DNA of 5,675 nucleotides from Paenibacillus sp. UBA6285. Its GTDB lineage: Bacteria > Bacillota > Bacilli > Paenibacillales > Paenibacillaceae. This document shows, one piece after another, positions 1 through 4,982 of the stretch. The notes beneath the pieces were generated by a model. That model made no database searches. It was not told the origin of the DNA and was given only the letters and a program-made list of their open reading frames with translations. The DNA lies in assembly GCA_002438345.1 (NCBI GenBank), contig DJUJ01000218.1:1-5675 (forward strand), written 5' to 3'. Each line of letters starts with the position of its first letter. Positions within the stretch are counted from its first letter, which is position 1. The translations under genes and the position numbers were made by a program.

Positions 1-308
1 ACCATTCTGACCGTGGAAGCCAATATGCATCCGAGGATTACCAAGAGCTACTTAAAACATACAAGATGAAAAGTAGCATGAGTCGCAAAGGAAACTGCTA
101 CGACAATGCATGCATAGAATCCTTTCACAGCATTCTGAAAAAGGAGCTTATTTACTGTAACCCACGCTTTAAAACGAAACAACAAGCATACGACGAGATT
201 TATCGCTATCTTGAGTTTTTTTATAATCGGAAACGAATCCACAGCTCGCTAGGCTATCTTTCGCCGGCACGGTTTGCTGCGCAATTTAATAAGAGAAAAG
301 CAGTTTAA
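1..308 (+). CDS. IS3-family transposase, C-terminal fragment (5' end outside window)
   Basis: The product would catalyse cut-and-circularise transposition of its IS through a DDE (RNase H-fold integrase) active site. The reading frame is open from base 3 to the TAA at 306-308, giving about 101 residues. It starts with HSDRGSQYAS, which carries the second catalytic Asp, and continues through MSRKGNCYDNACIESFHS, which carries the catalytic Glu (in the NACIES segment). Next come the typical KKELIY, FYNRKRIHSSLGYLSP and final Phe-rich motifs of the family. The C-terminus looks intact, with no stop or frameshift in the visible part. IS3 elements usually make the full transposase by a -1 frameshift between orfA and orfB; this piece is the end of orfB. 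The ATG at 66 inside this frame is not a real start, because homology begins upstream of it. Confidence 0.92.
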   Translation, partial: HSDRGSQYASEDYQELLKTYKMKSSMSRKGNCYDNACIESFHSILKKELIYCNPRFKTKQQAYDEIYRYLEFFYNRKRIHSSLGYLSPARFAAQFNKRKAV

Positions 309-337
309 TAGGTGTCTACTTTCTTGACAGAGGTCCA
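1..337 (+). mobile_element. Right end of an IS3-family insertion sequence (left part outside window)
   Basis: The window opens inside an IS3-family element. It contains the C-terminal part of the transposase and, 29 bases past its stop codon, a short segment GGTGTCTACTTTCTTGACAG running into AGGTCCA. I place the outer end at the CA of 336-337, because IS3-family elements normally begin with TG and end with CA, with the right inverted repeat just past the transposase stop. The matching left end would be expected to start TGGACCTCTGTC, but it lies outside the window. The 3-4 bp target duplication therefore cannot be checked, nor can I tell whether the element is complete or a remnant. Confidence 0.8.
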
Positions 338-340
338 TTT

Positions 341-450
341 CTCCCTATATTTCTGTTGATTTGGCTTTAGATTGAGGTTTTCATAGAGATTATAGGGAAG
401 AATTCCGTATAATCTCTGGATTTGAGCCAATATCGTTATTTTATAGGGAG
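341..450. repeat. Imperfect inverted-repeat element built on TATAGGGA (MITE- or REP-like candidate)
   Basis: The two ends match in inverted orientation. 341-349 reads CTCCCTATA and 442-450 is its exact reverse complement TATAGGGAG. After an 11-base gap on each side, TTGGCT (361-366) faces AGCCAA (425-430) at the same offset. Inside is a hairpin at 385-417 with 10-bp perfect arms (AGAGATTATA and TATAATCTCT) and an inner GGAA/TTCC pair. The right end also forms its own small hairpin at 442-462. There is no open reading frame. This architecture suits a short non-autonomous mobile or palindromic repeat. I cannot confirm copy number, so the class is inference. Confidence 0.45.
385..417. repeat. 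33-bp near-perfect hairpin
   Basis: AGAGATTATA at 385-394 pairs with TATAATCTCT at 408-417. A G-G mismatch (395/407) follows, then GGAA 396-399 pairs with TTCC 403-406 around a three-base loop GAA. That is 14 of 15 possible pairs. It has no T-tract, so it is not an obvious terminator. It lies slightly off-centre within the larger 341-450 inverted repeat. Confidence 0.6.
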
Positions 451-462
451 GATTTCCCTATA
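442..462. repeat. Inverted repeat TATAGGGA / TCCCTATA
   Basis: TATAGGGA at 442-449 and TCCCTATA at 455-462 are perfect 8-bp inverted copies around the five-base spacer GGATT. The left arm is shared with the right end of the larger 341-450 repeat, so the two structures compete. A related TATAGGGA also occurs at 391-398. Confidence 0.55.
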
Positions 463-463
463 G

Positions 464-481
464 CCAACGAACCCAACGAAC
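464..481. repeat. Two tandem copies of the 9-mer CCAACGAAC
   Basis: CCAACGAAC occurs at 464-472 and again immediately at 473-481, followed by a degenerate CAACCC. It is too short to assign a role and may be replication slippage in non-coding DNA. Confidence 0.5.
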
Positions 482-500
482 CAACCCAAGCATCCCCACA

Positions 501-552
501 AAAAAGCGATTGTCTCAACAGCCCATCGGGCTTTACGAAACAATCGCTTTTT
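501..552. terminator. Bidirectional intrinsic terminator
   Basis: AAAAAGCGATTGT at 501-513 is perfectly complementary to ACAATCGCTTTTT at 540-552, and the stem extends by CTC/GAA with one mismatch. A second hairpin, AGCCC (520-524) with GGGCT (528-532), sits inside the loop. Read on the minus strand the stem is followed by six T residues, so it can end the PgpA-like gene, whose stop lies about 40 bases away. Read on the plus strand it ends in TTTTT and could stop read-through from the insertion sequence. No other gene lies nearby, so termination between convergent units is the natural reading. Confidence 0.85.
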
Positions 553-589
553 GTATCCTTAGAGTTTCATCTGGTGTATCTGAAACTCC

Positions 590-1198
590 TTACTCTGGAG
601 TTTCATTATATTCCGCAAGTTTCCTAGCGGCCTCTTCACGATCCTCCGGTGTATGAGGTAGTTCAAGCTCAACCTCGCGCTCCGCTTGCTTGCGGTGTGC
701 GATTCGGCTGCTGGCTGCAGCCGCCACGGCTCCGACGATGTCGTCGAGGTATGTGTGGATCTGCCCGGTGGTTTTATCATTTAACCTTTGAAGAACACCT
801 GGCTTCAGCTTGTCCACATAGCCATAGTTGGTAAAGCCGATACTACCGTATACGTTCACGATAGAGAAGGCAAGAATCTCATCGACACCGTACAATCCCT
901 CATCATTTTCGATCATATCCTGAAGTGGGGAGAACAGCTTGCCCTCTTCTGCCATTACATCTAATTGAATGCCTGTGAGTACTGCATTTTGTACTTCCCG
1001 CTTGCTGAGCACCATCTCTACATTATGGATGCATTCATCCATCGTTAAATTCGGATAGTATTTCTGTTGCAGAAATATAACGAGTTCCGCGATTTCCTCC
1101 AGGGTTACTCCACGTTTGTTCAGCCAGAATTTGGTCGCATCAGCGACGGCCTTGCTGTTCAGACTGTACGGGATTTTTGCGATTTTTTCATCAGCCAT
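590..1198 (-). CDS. PgpA/YutG-family protein, phosphatidylglycerophosphatase A-related
   Basis: A 202-residue protein of the PgpA superfamily. Family members of the E. coli PgpA type dephosphorylate phosphatidylglycerol phosphate to phosphatidylglycerol at the membrane. This one resembles the Bacillus YutG branch, whose exact substrate I would leave open. Conserved stretches are LTGIQLD (74-80), MIENDEGLYGVDEILAF (95-111), VYGSIGFTNYGYVDKLKPG (117-134, approximately) and the acidic pair in TYLDDIVGA (149-157), expected to bind metal. After residue 168 comes a charged Glu/Arg/Lys tail of about 35 residues. There are only moderately hydrophobic segments and no clear membrane helix, unlike E. 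coli PgpA. The ATG start (1196-1198) is supported by a GAGGTG ribosome binding site seven bases upstream. It is transcribed alone, divergently from gerM, and ends at the strong terminator centred near 526. Confidence 0.85.
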   Translation of the reverse strand: MADEKIAKIPYSLNSKAVADATKFWLNKRGVTLEEIAELVIFLQQKYYPNLTMDECIHNVEMVLSKREVQNAVLTGIQLDVMAEEGKLFSPLQDMIENDEGLYGVDEILAFSIVNVYGSIGFTNYGYVDKLKPGVLQRLNDKTTGQIHTYLDDIVGAVAAAASSRIAHRKQAEREVELELPHTPEDREEAARKLAEYNETPE

Positions 1199-1205
1199 GT
1201 TCAGT

Positions 1206-1211
1206 CACCTC
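1206..1211 (-). promoter_or_regulatory. Ribosome binding site GAGGTG of the PgpA-like gene
   Basis: The minus strand reads GAGGTG here, seven bases before the ATG at 1198. This is a near-consensus Bacillales Shine-Dalgarno sequence and fixes the start codon. Confidence 0.75.
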
Positions 1212-1231
1212 GTTGTTTAGTAAGTCATTTC

Positions 1232-1259
1232 ATTACAGCAAACGTTAGTATGATGTTAA
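1232..1259 (-). promoter_or_regulatory. Candidate sigma-A promoter of the PgpA-like gene
   Basis: On the minus strand TTAACA (1254-1259; five of six to TTGACA) is followed after 16 bases by TGTAAT (1232-1237; five of six to TATAAT). It lies about 34 bases upstream of the start codon and 20 bases ahead of the ribosome binding site. The fit and position are reasonable, but it rests on consensus matching alone. Confidence 0.42.
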
Positions 1260-1316
1260 GGCCTGTTGTTATCTCAGATTGTACGTTTACCGGAAGTAAT
1301 TGTCCAGCGAGGGGAG

Positions 1317-1332
1317 TTTCAGTGAACTGAAA
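1317..1332. promoter_or_regulatory. 16-bp operator-like inverted repeat in the divergent intergenic region
   Basis: TTTCAGT (1317-1323) and ACTGAAA (1326-1332) are perfect 7-bp inverted arms around GA. It sits between the PgpA-like gene and gerM, upstream of both. The size and symmetry suit a dimeric regulator's site, but I do not recognise the motif as a known operator, and chance or a small RNA hairpin is possible. Confidence 0.3.
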
Positions 1333-1397
1333 TCCAGGCTCTACTAGACATGAAAAAGTAGCTCACAGGCTTTTCCAACAATTTAGGATAAGCTGTT

Positions 1398-1429
1398 GTT
1401 ATTTTTTGGACAAAGGTCTCGTATACATA
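1398..1429 (+). promoter_or_regulatory. Weak sigma-E-like promoter candidate for gerM
   Basis: TATACATA (1422-1429) resembles the sigma-E -10 element CATACA-T, and GTTATTTT (1398-1405) resembles the -35 element (about six of eight to GTCATATT). The 16-base spacer is slightly longer than usual. I looked here because sporulation gene gerM is expected to be under mother-cell sigma-E control. No good sigma-A promoter is visible in the same stretch. Confidence 0.25.
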
Positions 1430-1467
1430 GCAGTACAAATGATATCTAACCTTGAAAGGGGTAATAA

Positions 1468-2592
1468 ATGATGAAACCAATGCAACAAATTCGCGGAATT
1501 TCCGCAGTCTGCCTACTCGCAGTTCCACTGGCGCTGTCCGGTTGTGGCTTGTTCGGTTCGGAATCAGCATCGATAGATGCTCCGCCACCTGAGGTTGAAG
1601 CGCAAATGTTACAGACTAGTGGAGATACTACCTTGGATTCAGGTGTATTTGGTCCGGTGGCACAGAATGATGCACAGACAGCAGTTAAAGGCAGCACTAA
1701 AACTTCTAAGGGCACCGCTTCCGGAGACCGGACAACCGTATTTTTGGAAGATGGTAATGGATTACTCGCTCCGGTATCTTTAAGCTTGCCAAAGAGCAAA
1801 GATTCCACCGCACTCAAAAACTCGTTAATGGCATTAGTGAGCAAGGGAGAATATACCTCATCACTGCCTGAAGGATTCCAAGGCGTTTTGCCAGCTGGAA
1901 CTGAAGTCAAACATATTACGGTAGACAAGTCGAATTTAGCTGTTGTCGAATTTAATTCAGAATTCAATAACTATGATCCTTTGGAGGAACGCAAAATCCT
2001 CGAAGCTATCACTTGGACGCTGACCGGTCAAGATGACATTAAAAGCGTACAGCTTTGGGTAGATGGTAAAAAGCTCACGGAAATGCCGCTTCAAAGAACT
2101 CCGCTTGATCGTCCGTTGTCCCGCACAATGGGCATTAACTTGCCGAAGCAAGGTCCACTTCTTATGAACGCAAGTGCGGTTACTGTTTATTTTTCCACAA
2201 CATCTCCTGATGGTACCCAATATTATGTACCTGTAACTCGCTTTGTACCCGCCGGACAAGAACAGTTGACTGCCGCTTTGAACGAATTAATTGCAGGACC
2301 TGAATCCGGAAATGGGCTGGAAATGGTCATGACGCAGGGAACGATACTTGATTCCGTGGATGCTGGGCAGAACGGTGTAGTTACCGTGTCCTTGACGGAT
2401 GATATGTTCGCAGACGGTAAAGGTGTACCCGCTGAGATGCTAGAATCGGTTGTACTGACGGTTGCGCAAAATTCGGATGATTCTCTGGTGCAAATTCGCT
2501 TAAACGGCAAGGAATCGATTACGGATACGGATAATGTGGACTACAGCAAACCTGTTTCCGCACCAGAATATTTGAACGAGCTTCCGTTATAG
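1468..2592 (+). CDS. gerM: GerM, sporulation/germination lipoprotein with two GerMN domains
   Basis: A 374-residue predicted lipoprotein. In B. subtilis GerM is made in the mother cell, sits in the outer forespore membrane, and is needed to place SpoIIQ and assemble the SpoIIIA-SpoIIQ complex; mutants have sporulation and germination defects. The sequence shows a signal peptide (basic MMKPMQQIRG, then a hydrophobic core) ending in the lipobox LSGC with Cys26 as lipidation site. A low-complexity Ser/Thr/Asp/Gln linker runs to about 88. The first GerMN domain runs roughly 90-205 (TVFLEDGNGLL to LWVDGKKL), and the second roughly 237-350 (AVTVYFSTTSPDG to VQIRLNGKESI). AAAGGGG six bases ahead of the first ATG supports position 1468; the adjacent ATG at 1471 is an equally plausible start. 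The following rph and rdgB genes reproduce the Bacillus order, which strengthens the call. No frameshift or truncation is seen. Confidence 0.93.
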   Translation: MMKPMQQIRGISAVCLLAVPLALSGCGLFGSESASIDAPPPEVEAQMLQTSGDTTLDSGVFGPVAQNDAQTAVKGSTKTSKGTASGDRTTVFLEDGNGLLAPVSLSLPKSKDSTALKNSLMALVSKGEYTSSLPEGFQGVLPAGTEVKHITVDKSNLAVVEFNSEFNNYDPLEERKILEAITWTLTGQDDIKSVQLWVDGKKLTEMPLQRTPLDRPLSRTMGINLPKQGPLLMNASAVTVYFSTTSPDGTQYYVPVTRFVPAGQEQLTAALNELIAGPESGNGLEMVMTQGTILDSVDAGQNGVVTVSLTDDMFADGKGVPAEMLESVVLTVAQNSDDSLVQIRLNGKESITDTDNVDYSKPVSAPEYLNELPL

Positions 2593-2668
2593 AATGACCC
2601 CGTAGGGTTTAAAAGATGCTTTTGTGCCTCCTCTTTGGTAGAATAAAAGTTGCTCAAAAAGACGTAAC

Positions 2669-2714
2669 GTCCCGAGCGATGTGCTTCCCGCTATTTATGG
2701 CAGGGAAATGGGAC
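2669..2714 (+). promoter_or_regulatory. Two-step hairpin in the gerM-rph gap
   Basis: GTCCC (2669-2673) can pair with GGGAC (2710-2714). Inside it, TTCCCGC (2685-2691) pairs with GC-A-GGGAA (2700-2707) with one bulged A. An 11-bp palindrome, GACGT-A-ACGTC (2661-2671), overlaps the left outer arm and would compete with it. It has no T-tract, so it is not a terminator. I do not recognise it as a known riboswitch or T-box; it may be a leader or an mRNA processing structure. Confidence 0.3.
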
Positions 2715-2742
2715 TCACGCTAAACTATTAGCTATACGATGT

Positions 2743-2748
2743 AGGAGG
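2743..2748 (+). promoter_or_regulatory. Ribosome binding site AGGAGG of rph
   Basis: A perfect AGGAGG lies eight bases before the ATG at 2757, fixing the rph start and predicting strong translation. Confidence 0.85.
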
Positions 2749-2756
2749 CAGAAAAG

Positions 2757-3515
2757 ATGAGATCAAACGGGCGAAACGACGACCAGCTACGGCCGCTGAC
2801 AATAACGACCCAAACGAATAAATATGCTGAGGGCTCCGTGATCATTGAAATGGGAGATACCAAAGTCATTTGTACAGCTACTGTAGAGGAAAAAGTGCCT
2901 CCGTTTCTTAAAGGACAAGGAAAAGGCTGGGTAACCGCTGAATATTCGATGCTTCCTCGGGCAACACAGTCCCGTAATCAGCGTGAAGCCGCACGCGGTA
3001 AGCTTACTGGACGCACCATGGAGATTCAACGACTGATCGGACGAGCGCTTCGTTCCGTAGTGAATTTACAAGCGTTAGGCGAGCGTAGTATTACGCTGGA
3101 CTGTGATGTGATTCAGGCAGACGGTGGTACGCGGACTGCTTCGATTACGGGTGCTTTTGTTGCCATGACATTTGCTATTAACAAAATTGCACTTCAGCAC
3201 AAGCTGGCTGTATTTCCTATAACAGATTTTTTGGGCGCAATCAGTGTCGGTGTTGTAGGGGATAAAACGCTGCTGGATTTGAATTATGAAGAAGATTCCA
3301 AAGCAAAAGTGGATATGAATGTAGTCATGACTGGCGGCGGTGCCTTTGTTGAACTACAGGGGACTGGCGAAGAAAGACCTTTCACACGTCAAGAGCTGGA
3401 TCTTTTACTAGGTCTAGGTGAAAAGGGGATCTATGAATTGGTTGCTGCGCAGAAAGAAGCGCTGGGAGCGATTGCTCTCAAAATCCCTTCCGGCCAACCG
3501 GGCCAAGAGGTGTAG
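2757..3515 (+). CDS. rph: Ribonuclease PH
   Basis: A 252-residue phosphorolytic 3'-5' exoribonuclease that trims the 3' ends of tRNA precursors using inorganic phosphate and acts as a hexamer in the cytoplasm. The family pattern is complete. The N-terminus is [24 protein letters not shown] follows at 61-70, then [15 protein letters not shown] at 85-99, with Arg86 at a conserved basic position. [15 protein letters not shown] at 120-134 places Thr125 and Arg126 exactly where the phosphate-binding pair lies in B. subtilis RNase PH. DLNYEED with VDMN (174-188) supplies the conserved metal-site aspartates Asp180 and Asp186, and ELQGTGEE is at 199-206. Length is normal for the family. It follows gerM after a 164-base gap and ends one base before the rdgB start, so rph and rdgB are almost certainly one transcript. 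All catalytic residues appear present, unlike the inactive rph allele of E. coli K-12. Confidence 0.97.
   Translation: MRSNGRNDDQLRPLTITTQTNKYAEGSVIIEMGDTKVICTATVEEKVPPFLKGQGKGWVTAEYSMLPRATQSRNQREAARGKLTGRTMEIQRLIGRALRSVVNLQALGERSITLDCDVIQADGGTRTASITGAFVAMTFAINKIALQHKLAVFPITDFLGAISVGVVGDKTLLDLNYEEDSKAKVDMNVVMTGGGAFVELQGTGEERPFTRQELDLLLGLGEKGIYELVAAQKEALGAIALKIPSGQPGQEV
3505..3512 (+). promoter_or_regulatory. Ribosome binding site of rdgB inside the 3' end of rph
   Basis: AAGAGGTG overlaps the last codons of rph; its AGAGG core ends six bases before the ATG at 3517. It decides the rdgB start over in-frame codons further upstream (GTG 3418, ATG 3433) that lie within rph, have no comparable site and would add a non-conserved tail. 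Confidence 0.75.
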
Positions 3516-3516
3516 C

Positions 3517-4158
3517 ATGAAGTCTGACGGCGGCATTCTTATAGTTGCGACGAAGAATAAGGGGAAAGTACGCGAATTCGAGCATGCTTTTGCCCCGCTG
3601 GGCCTGACAGTAAAAAGTATGTATGACTATCCGGATCTGCCCGATGTGGTAGAAGACGGAGCTACTTTTGCAGAAAATGCATTTAAAAAATCCAAAGCCG
3701 TAGGTGACGCACTTGGAATTCCGGTACTCGCTGACGATTCGGGTCTTTGCGTAGATGCCTTGGATGGCAGGCCGGGTGTATACTCTGCACGTTATGCAGG
3801 GGAAGATGCGGGAGATGAAGAGAACAACTTGAAGCTGCTTAGCGAGCTGGGTAAGCTGAAACAGGGTGAGGACACCGGTCAGCCTTTGCTAAGTACAGCA
3901 CGTTTTGTCTGTACGTTGTCCTTATACGATCCAAGTTCGGGACGAGAATTAACCTCTGAGGGTACAGTAGAGGGATGGATCACATCCGAACCTGCTGGTG
4001 GTGGGGGGTTCGGCTACGATCCGCTGTTTTACTTGGCAGAATATGAAAAGACAATGGCCGAGCTAACCATGGAAGAGAAGCAGCGGATCAGCCACCGGGG
4101 AACTGCGCTGCGGTTGCTGACGGAGAAACTGGCGGCTGCGGACGACTTGAATTCCTAA
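3517..4158 (+). CDS. rdgB: XTP/dITP diphosphatase (RdgB/HAM1 family, YsnA-type)
   Basis: A 213-residue nucleoside triphosphate pyrophosphatase that hydrolyses dITP, ITP and XTP to the monophosphates plus pyrophosphate, keeping deaminated purines out of DNA and RNA. All family motifs are visible. ATKNKGK at 11-17 is the N-terminal nucleotide-binding motif, and EDGATFAENAFKKSKA is at 46-61. ADDSGL at 72-77 has Asp74 as the expected catalytic base. GRPGVYSARYAG is at 84-95. FGYDPLF contacts the base, and QRISHRGTAL lies near the C-terminus with the His-Arg specificity pair. Length is slightly above the usual 195-205 residues because of the SELGKLKQGEDTGQPLL insert region and a short Ala/Asp-rich tail. 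It starts one base after the rph stop, implying translational coupling. A strong terminator 37 bases downstream ends the unit. The B. subtilis neighbour ysnB is not present next to it. Confidence 0.96.
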   Translation: MKSDGGILIVATKNKGKVREFEHAFAPLGLTVKSMYDYPDLPDVVEDGATFAENAFKKSKAVGDALGIPVLADDSGLCVDALDGRPGVYSARYAGEDAGDEENNLKLLSELGKLKQGEDTGQPLLSTARFVCTLSLYDPSSGRELTSEGTVEGWITSEPAGGGGFGYDPLFYLAEYEKTMAELTMEEKQRISHRGTALRLLTEKLAAADDLNS

Positions 4159-4194
4159 TCCAAACGCTCCATGCGGTCGTATAAGAGACGAGAT

Positions 4195-4244
4195 AAAGAA
4201 GCTTGCAGGTTCAAGGTGTGTACCTTGGTTTGCAAGCTTCTTTT
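4195..4244 (+). terminator. Intrinsic terminator of the gerM-rph-rdgB cluster
   Basis: AAAGAAGCTTGCA (4195-4207) pairs perfectly with TGCAAGCTTCTTT (4231-4243), and a nested CAAGGT/ACCTTG stem (4212-4217 with 4222-4227) closes a GTGT loop. The right arm runs into TTTTGGTTT. The A-rich left edge means it could also act weakly on the other strand. Confidence 0.88.
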
Positions 4245-4246
4245 GG

Positions 4247-4268
4247 TTTATAAGGTTAAACTTATAAA
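4247..4268. repeat. 8-bp inverted repeat TTTATAAG / CTTATAAA after the terminator
   Basis: Perfect arms at 4247-4254 and 4261-4268 flank GTTAAA. It follows directly after the terminator tail and precedes the nfeD leader. It is AT-rich and weak as RNA, so it may be an operator-like site or chance. Confidence 0.35.
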
Positions 4269-4553
4269 TTCAATGGGTTAGATCAGCTTCCAGAGTGCGG
4301 GTGTTGTCACCGGTTCCCAGCCCTGAAGTGAAGTATGGGGTGTAGGGGGGGGCTAATTAATGGATACTTGTTTAGGAAACTTTGATAGAGTGGGCGCATG
4401 TCCTCTTTTTCAGGAACCTCATGCGGAACACATAACCTTCGATGTTATGAATATAAATTATATACATGCCTGTAATATTTTTACGGAACTACGCAACGCA
4501 TCGCTGTTTCTTTTCGTTATAGTAGTATCTTACGGAAGGTGGTGGGTTCACCG
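4269..4553 (+). other. Roughly 285-bp leader upstream of nfeD with no convincing gene
   Basis: The stretch holds an uninterrupted run of eight G (4345-4352). A bulged hairpin follows: CGCATGTCCT at 4395-4404 pairs with AGGA 4412-4415 and CATGCG 4420-4425. There is also an AT-rich hairpin, ATATA (4451-4455) with TATAT (4459-4463). A frame from ATG 4360 to 4572 has a G-rich sequence seven bases before its ATG, but its 70-residue product has no recognisable domain and overlaps the nfeD start, so I do not call it a gene. I found no strong sigma-A promoter, although the nfeD operon must begin somewhere in this segment. GGAAAC at 4375 resembles an ECF sigma -35 element but lacks a matching -10. Confidence 0.5.
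4536..4544 (+). promoter_or_regulatory. Ribosome binding site of nfeD that selects ATG 4554
   Basis: AAGGTGGTG matches the full Bacillales Shine-Dalgarno AAGGAGGTG at eight of nine bases and ends nine bases before ATG 4554. The alternative in-frame GTG at 4539 lies inside this site and has no good site of its own, so I prefer 4554. Confidence 0.7.
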
Positions 4554-4982
4554 ATGGTTGTGTTTTGGTTGATCGCAGCCGGTGTCCTGTTTGTTGTAGA
4601 GATGATGACGCTTACTTTTTATCTGCTATGGCTTAGTATTGGTGCGTTGGCCGCAGGTTTGGTGTCGTTATTCGTTCCTGAAGCCATTTTGTTTCAGGTG
4701 GTGATCGGCTCACTGGTAGCACTTGGTTTGACCTTATTCTCGAAACCACTGGTTTCTAAATTTCGCAGTTCACGTGGATTCAAGGATACAGGCACAGAAA
4801 TCGTCGGCAGGCAAGGAGTCGTCATTGAGCCGATTGAGCAGGGGCGCTACGGGCAAGTGAAGGTAGGCGGAGATACGTGGAGCGCGAGCTCTGACCAATA
4901 TCTGGGCAAGGACGAAGTGGTCAGAGTAGTGAAGAGAGGCACGACCATTATTGAAGTAGAACGATGGGGGGATATGAACTAA
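4554..4982 (+). CDS. NfeD-family membrane protein (stomatin operon partner)
   Basis: A 142-residue short-form NfeD protein. Such proteins are encoded next to stomatin/flotillin (SPFH) genes and are thought to work with them in organising membrane microdomains; they lack the N-terminal ClpP-like protease domain of long NfeD. Residues 1 to about 65 form closely spaced hydrophobic segments, best read as three membrane helices (roughly 2-22, 25-40 and 44-63; MVVFWLIAAGVLFVVEMM is the first). They are followed by a basic stretch KPLVSKFRSSRG and a soluble OB-fold domain (about 79-138) with the usual TEIVGRQGVVIEPI, GQVKVGGDTWSA and VVRVVKRGTTIIEV strands. The start is chosen by the Shine-Dalgarno match at 4536-4544; an in-frame GTG at 4539 would add five residues. 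The stop codon overlaps the next start by one base (TAATG), indicating translational coupling with the SPFH gene. Confidence 0.9.
   Translation: MVVFWLIAAGVLFVVEMMTLTFYLLWLSIGALAAGLVSLFVPEAILFQVVIGSLVALGLTLFSKPLVSKFRSSRGFKDTGTEIVGRQGVVIEPIEQGRYGQVKVGGDTWSASSDQYLGKDEVVRVVKRGTTIIEVERWGDMN

Noticed and set aside
1263..1402. Direct repeat CTGTTGTTAT at 1263-1272 and 1393-1402
   Set aside because: Ten low-complexity bases repeated 130 bp apart can arise by chance; no further similarity extends around them.
1446..1967. Long minus-strand frame opposite gerM
   Set aside because: It is the antisense shadow of gerM, with no ribosome binding site or family resemblance, while the plus-strand protein has a lipobox and two GerMN domains.
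2597..2608. Terminator after gerM (ACCC ... GGGT)
   Set aside because: Only a 4-bp stem and followed by TTTAAAA rather than a proper T-tract; too weak to call.
2620..2644. Sigma-A promoter for rph using TAGAAT at 2639-2644
   Set aside because: The -10 is good, but no -35 element occurs at 16-18 bases upstream.
3418..3516. In-frame upstream extension of rdgB starting inside rph
   Set aside because: The added residues are basic and unlike the family; the conserved protein begins at ATG 3517, which has its own Shine-Dalgarno sequence.
4375..4400. ECF sigma (sigma-W-like) promoter for nfeD, GGAAAC at 4375-4380
   Set aside because: At the expected 16-base spacing the sequence is CATG rather than CGTA, so the -10 element is missing.
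4539..4553. GTG start for nfeD at 4539
   Set aside because: It lies inside the best Shine-Dalgarno match (4536-4544), so that site can only serve ATG 4554.
4360..4572. 70-codon plus-strand frame with G-rich sequence before its ATG
   Set aside because: The product has no recognisable domain, an unlikely composition (Cys/Trp/His scattered) and overlaps the nfeD start and its ribosome binding site. I treat it as non-coding leader pending evidence.
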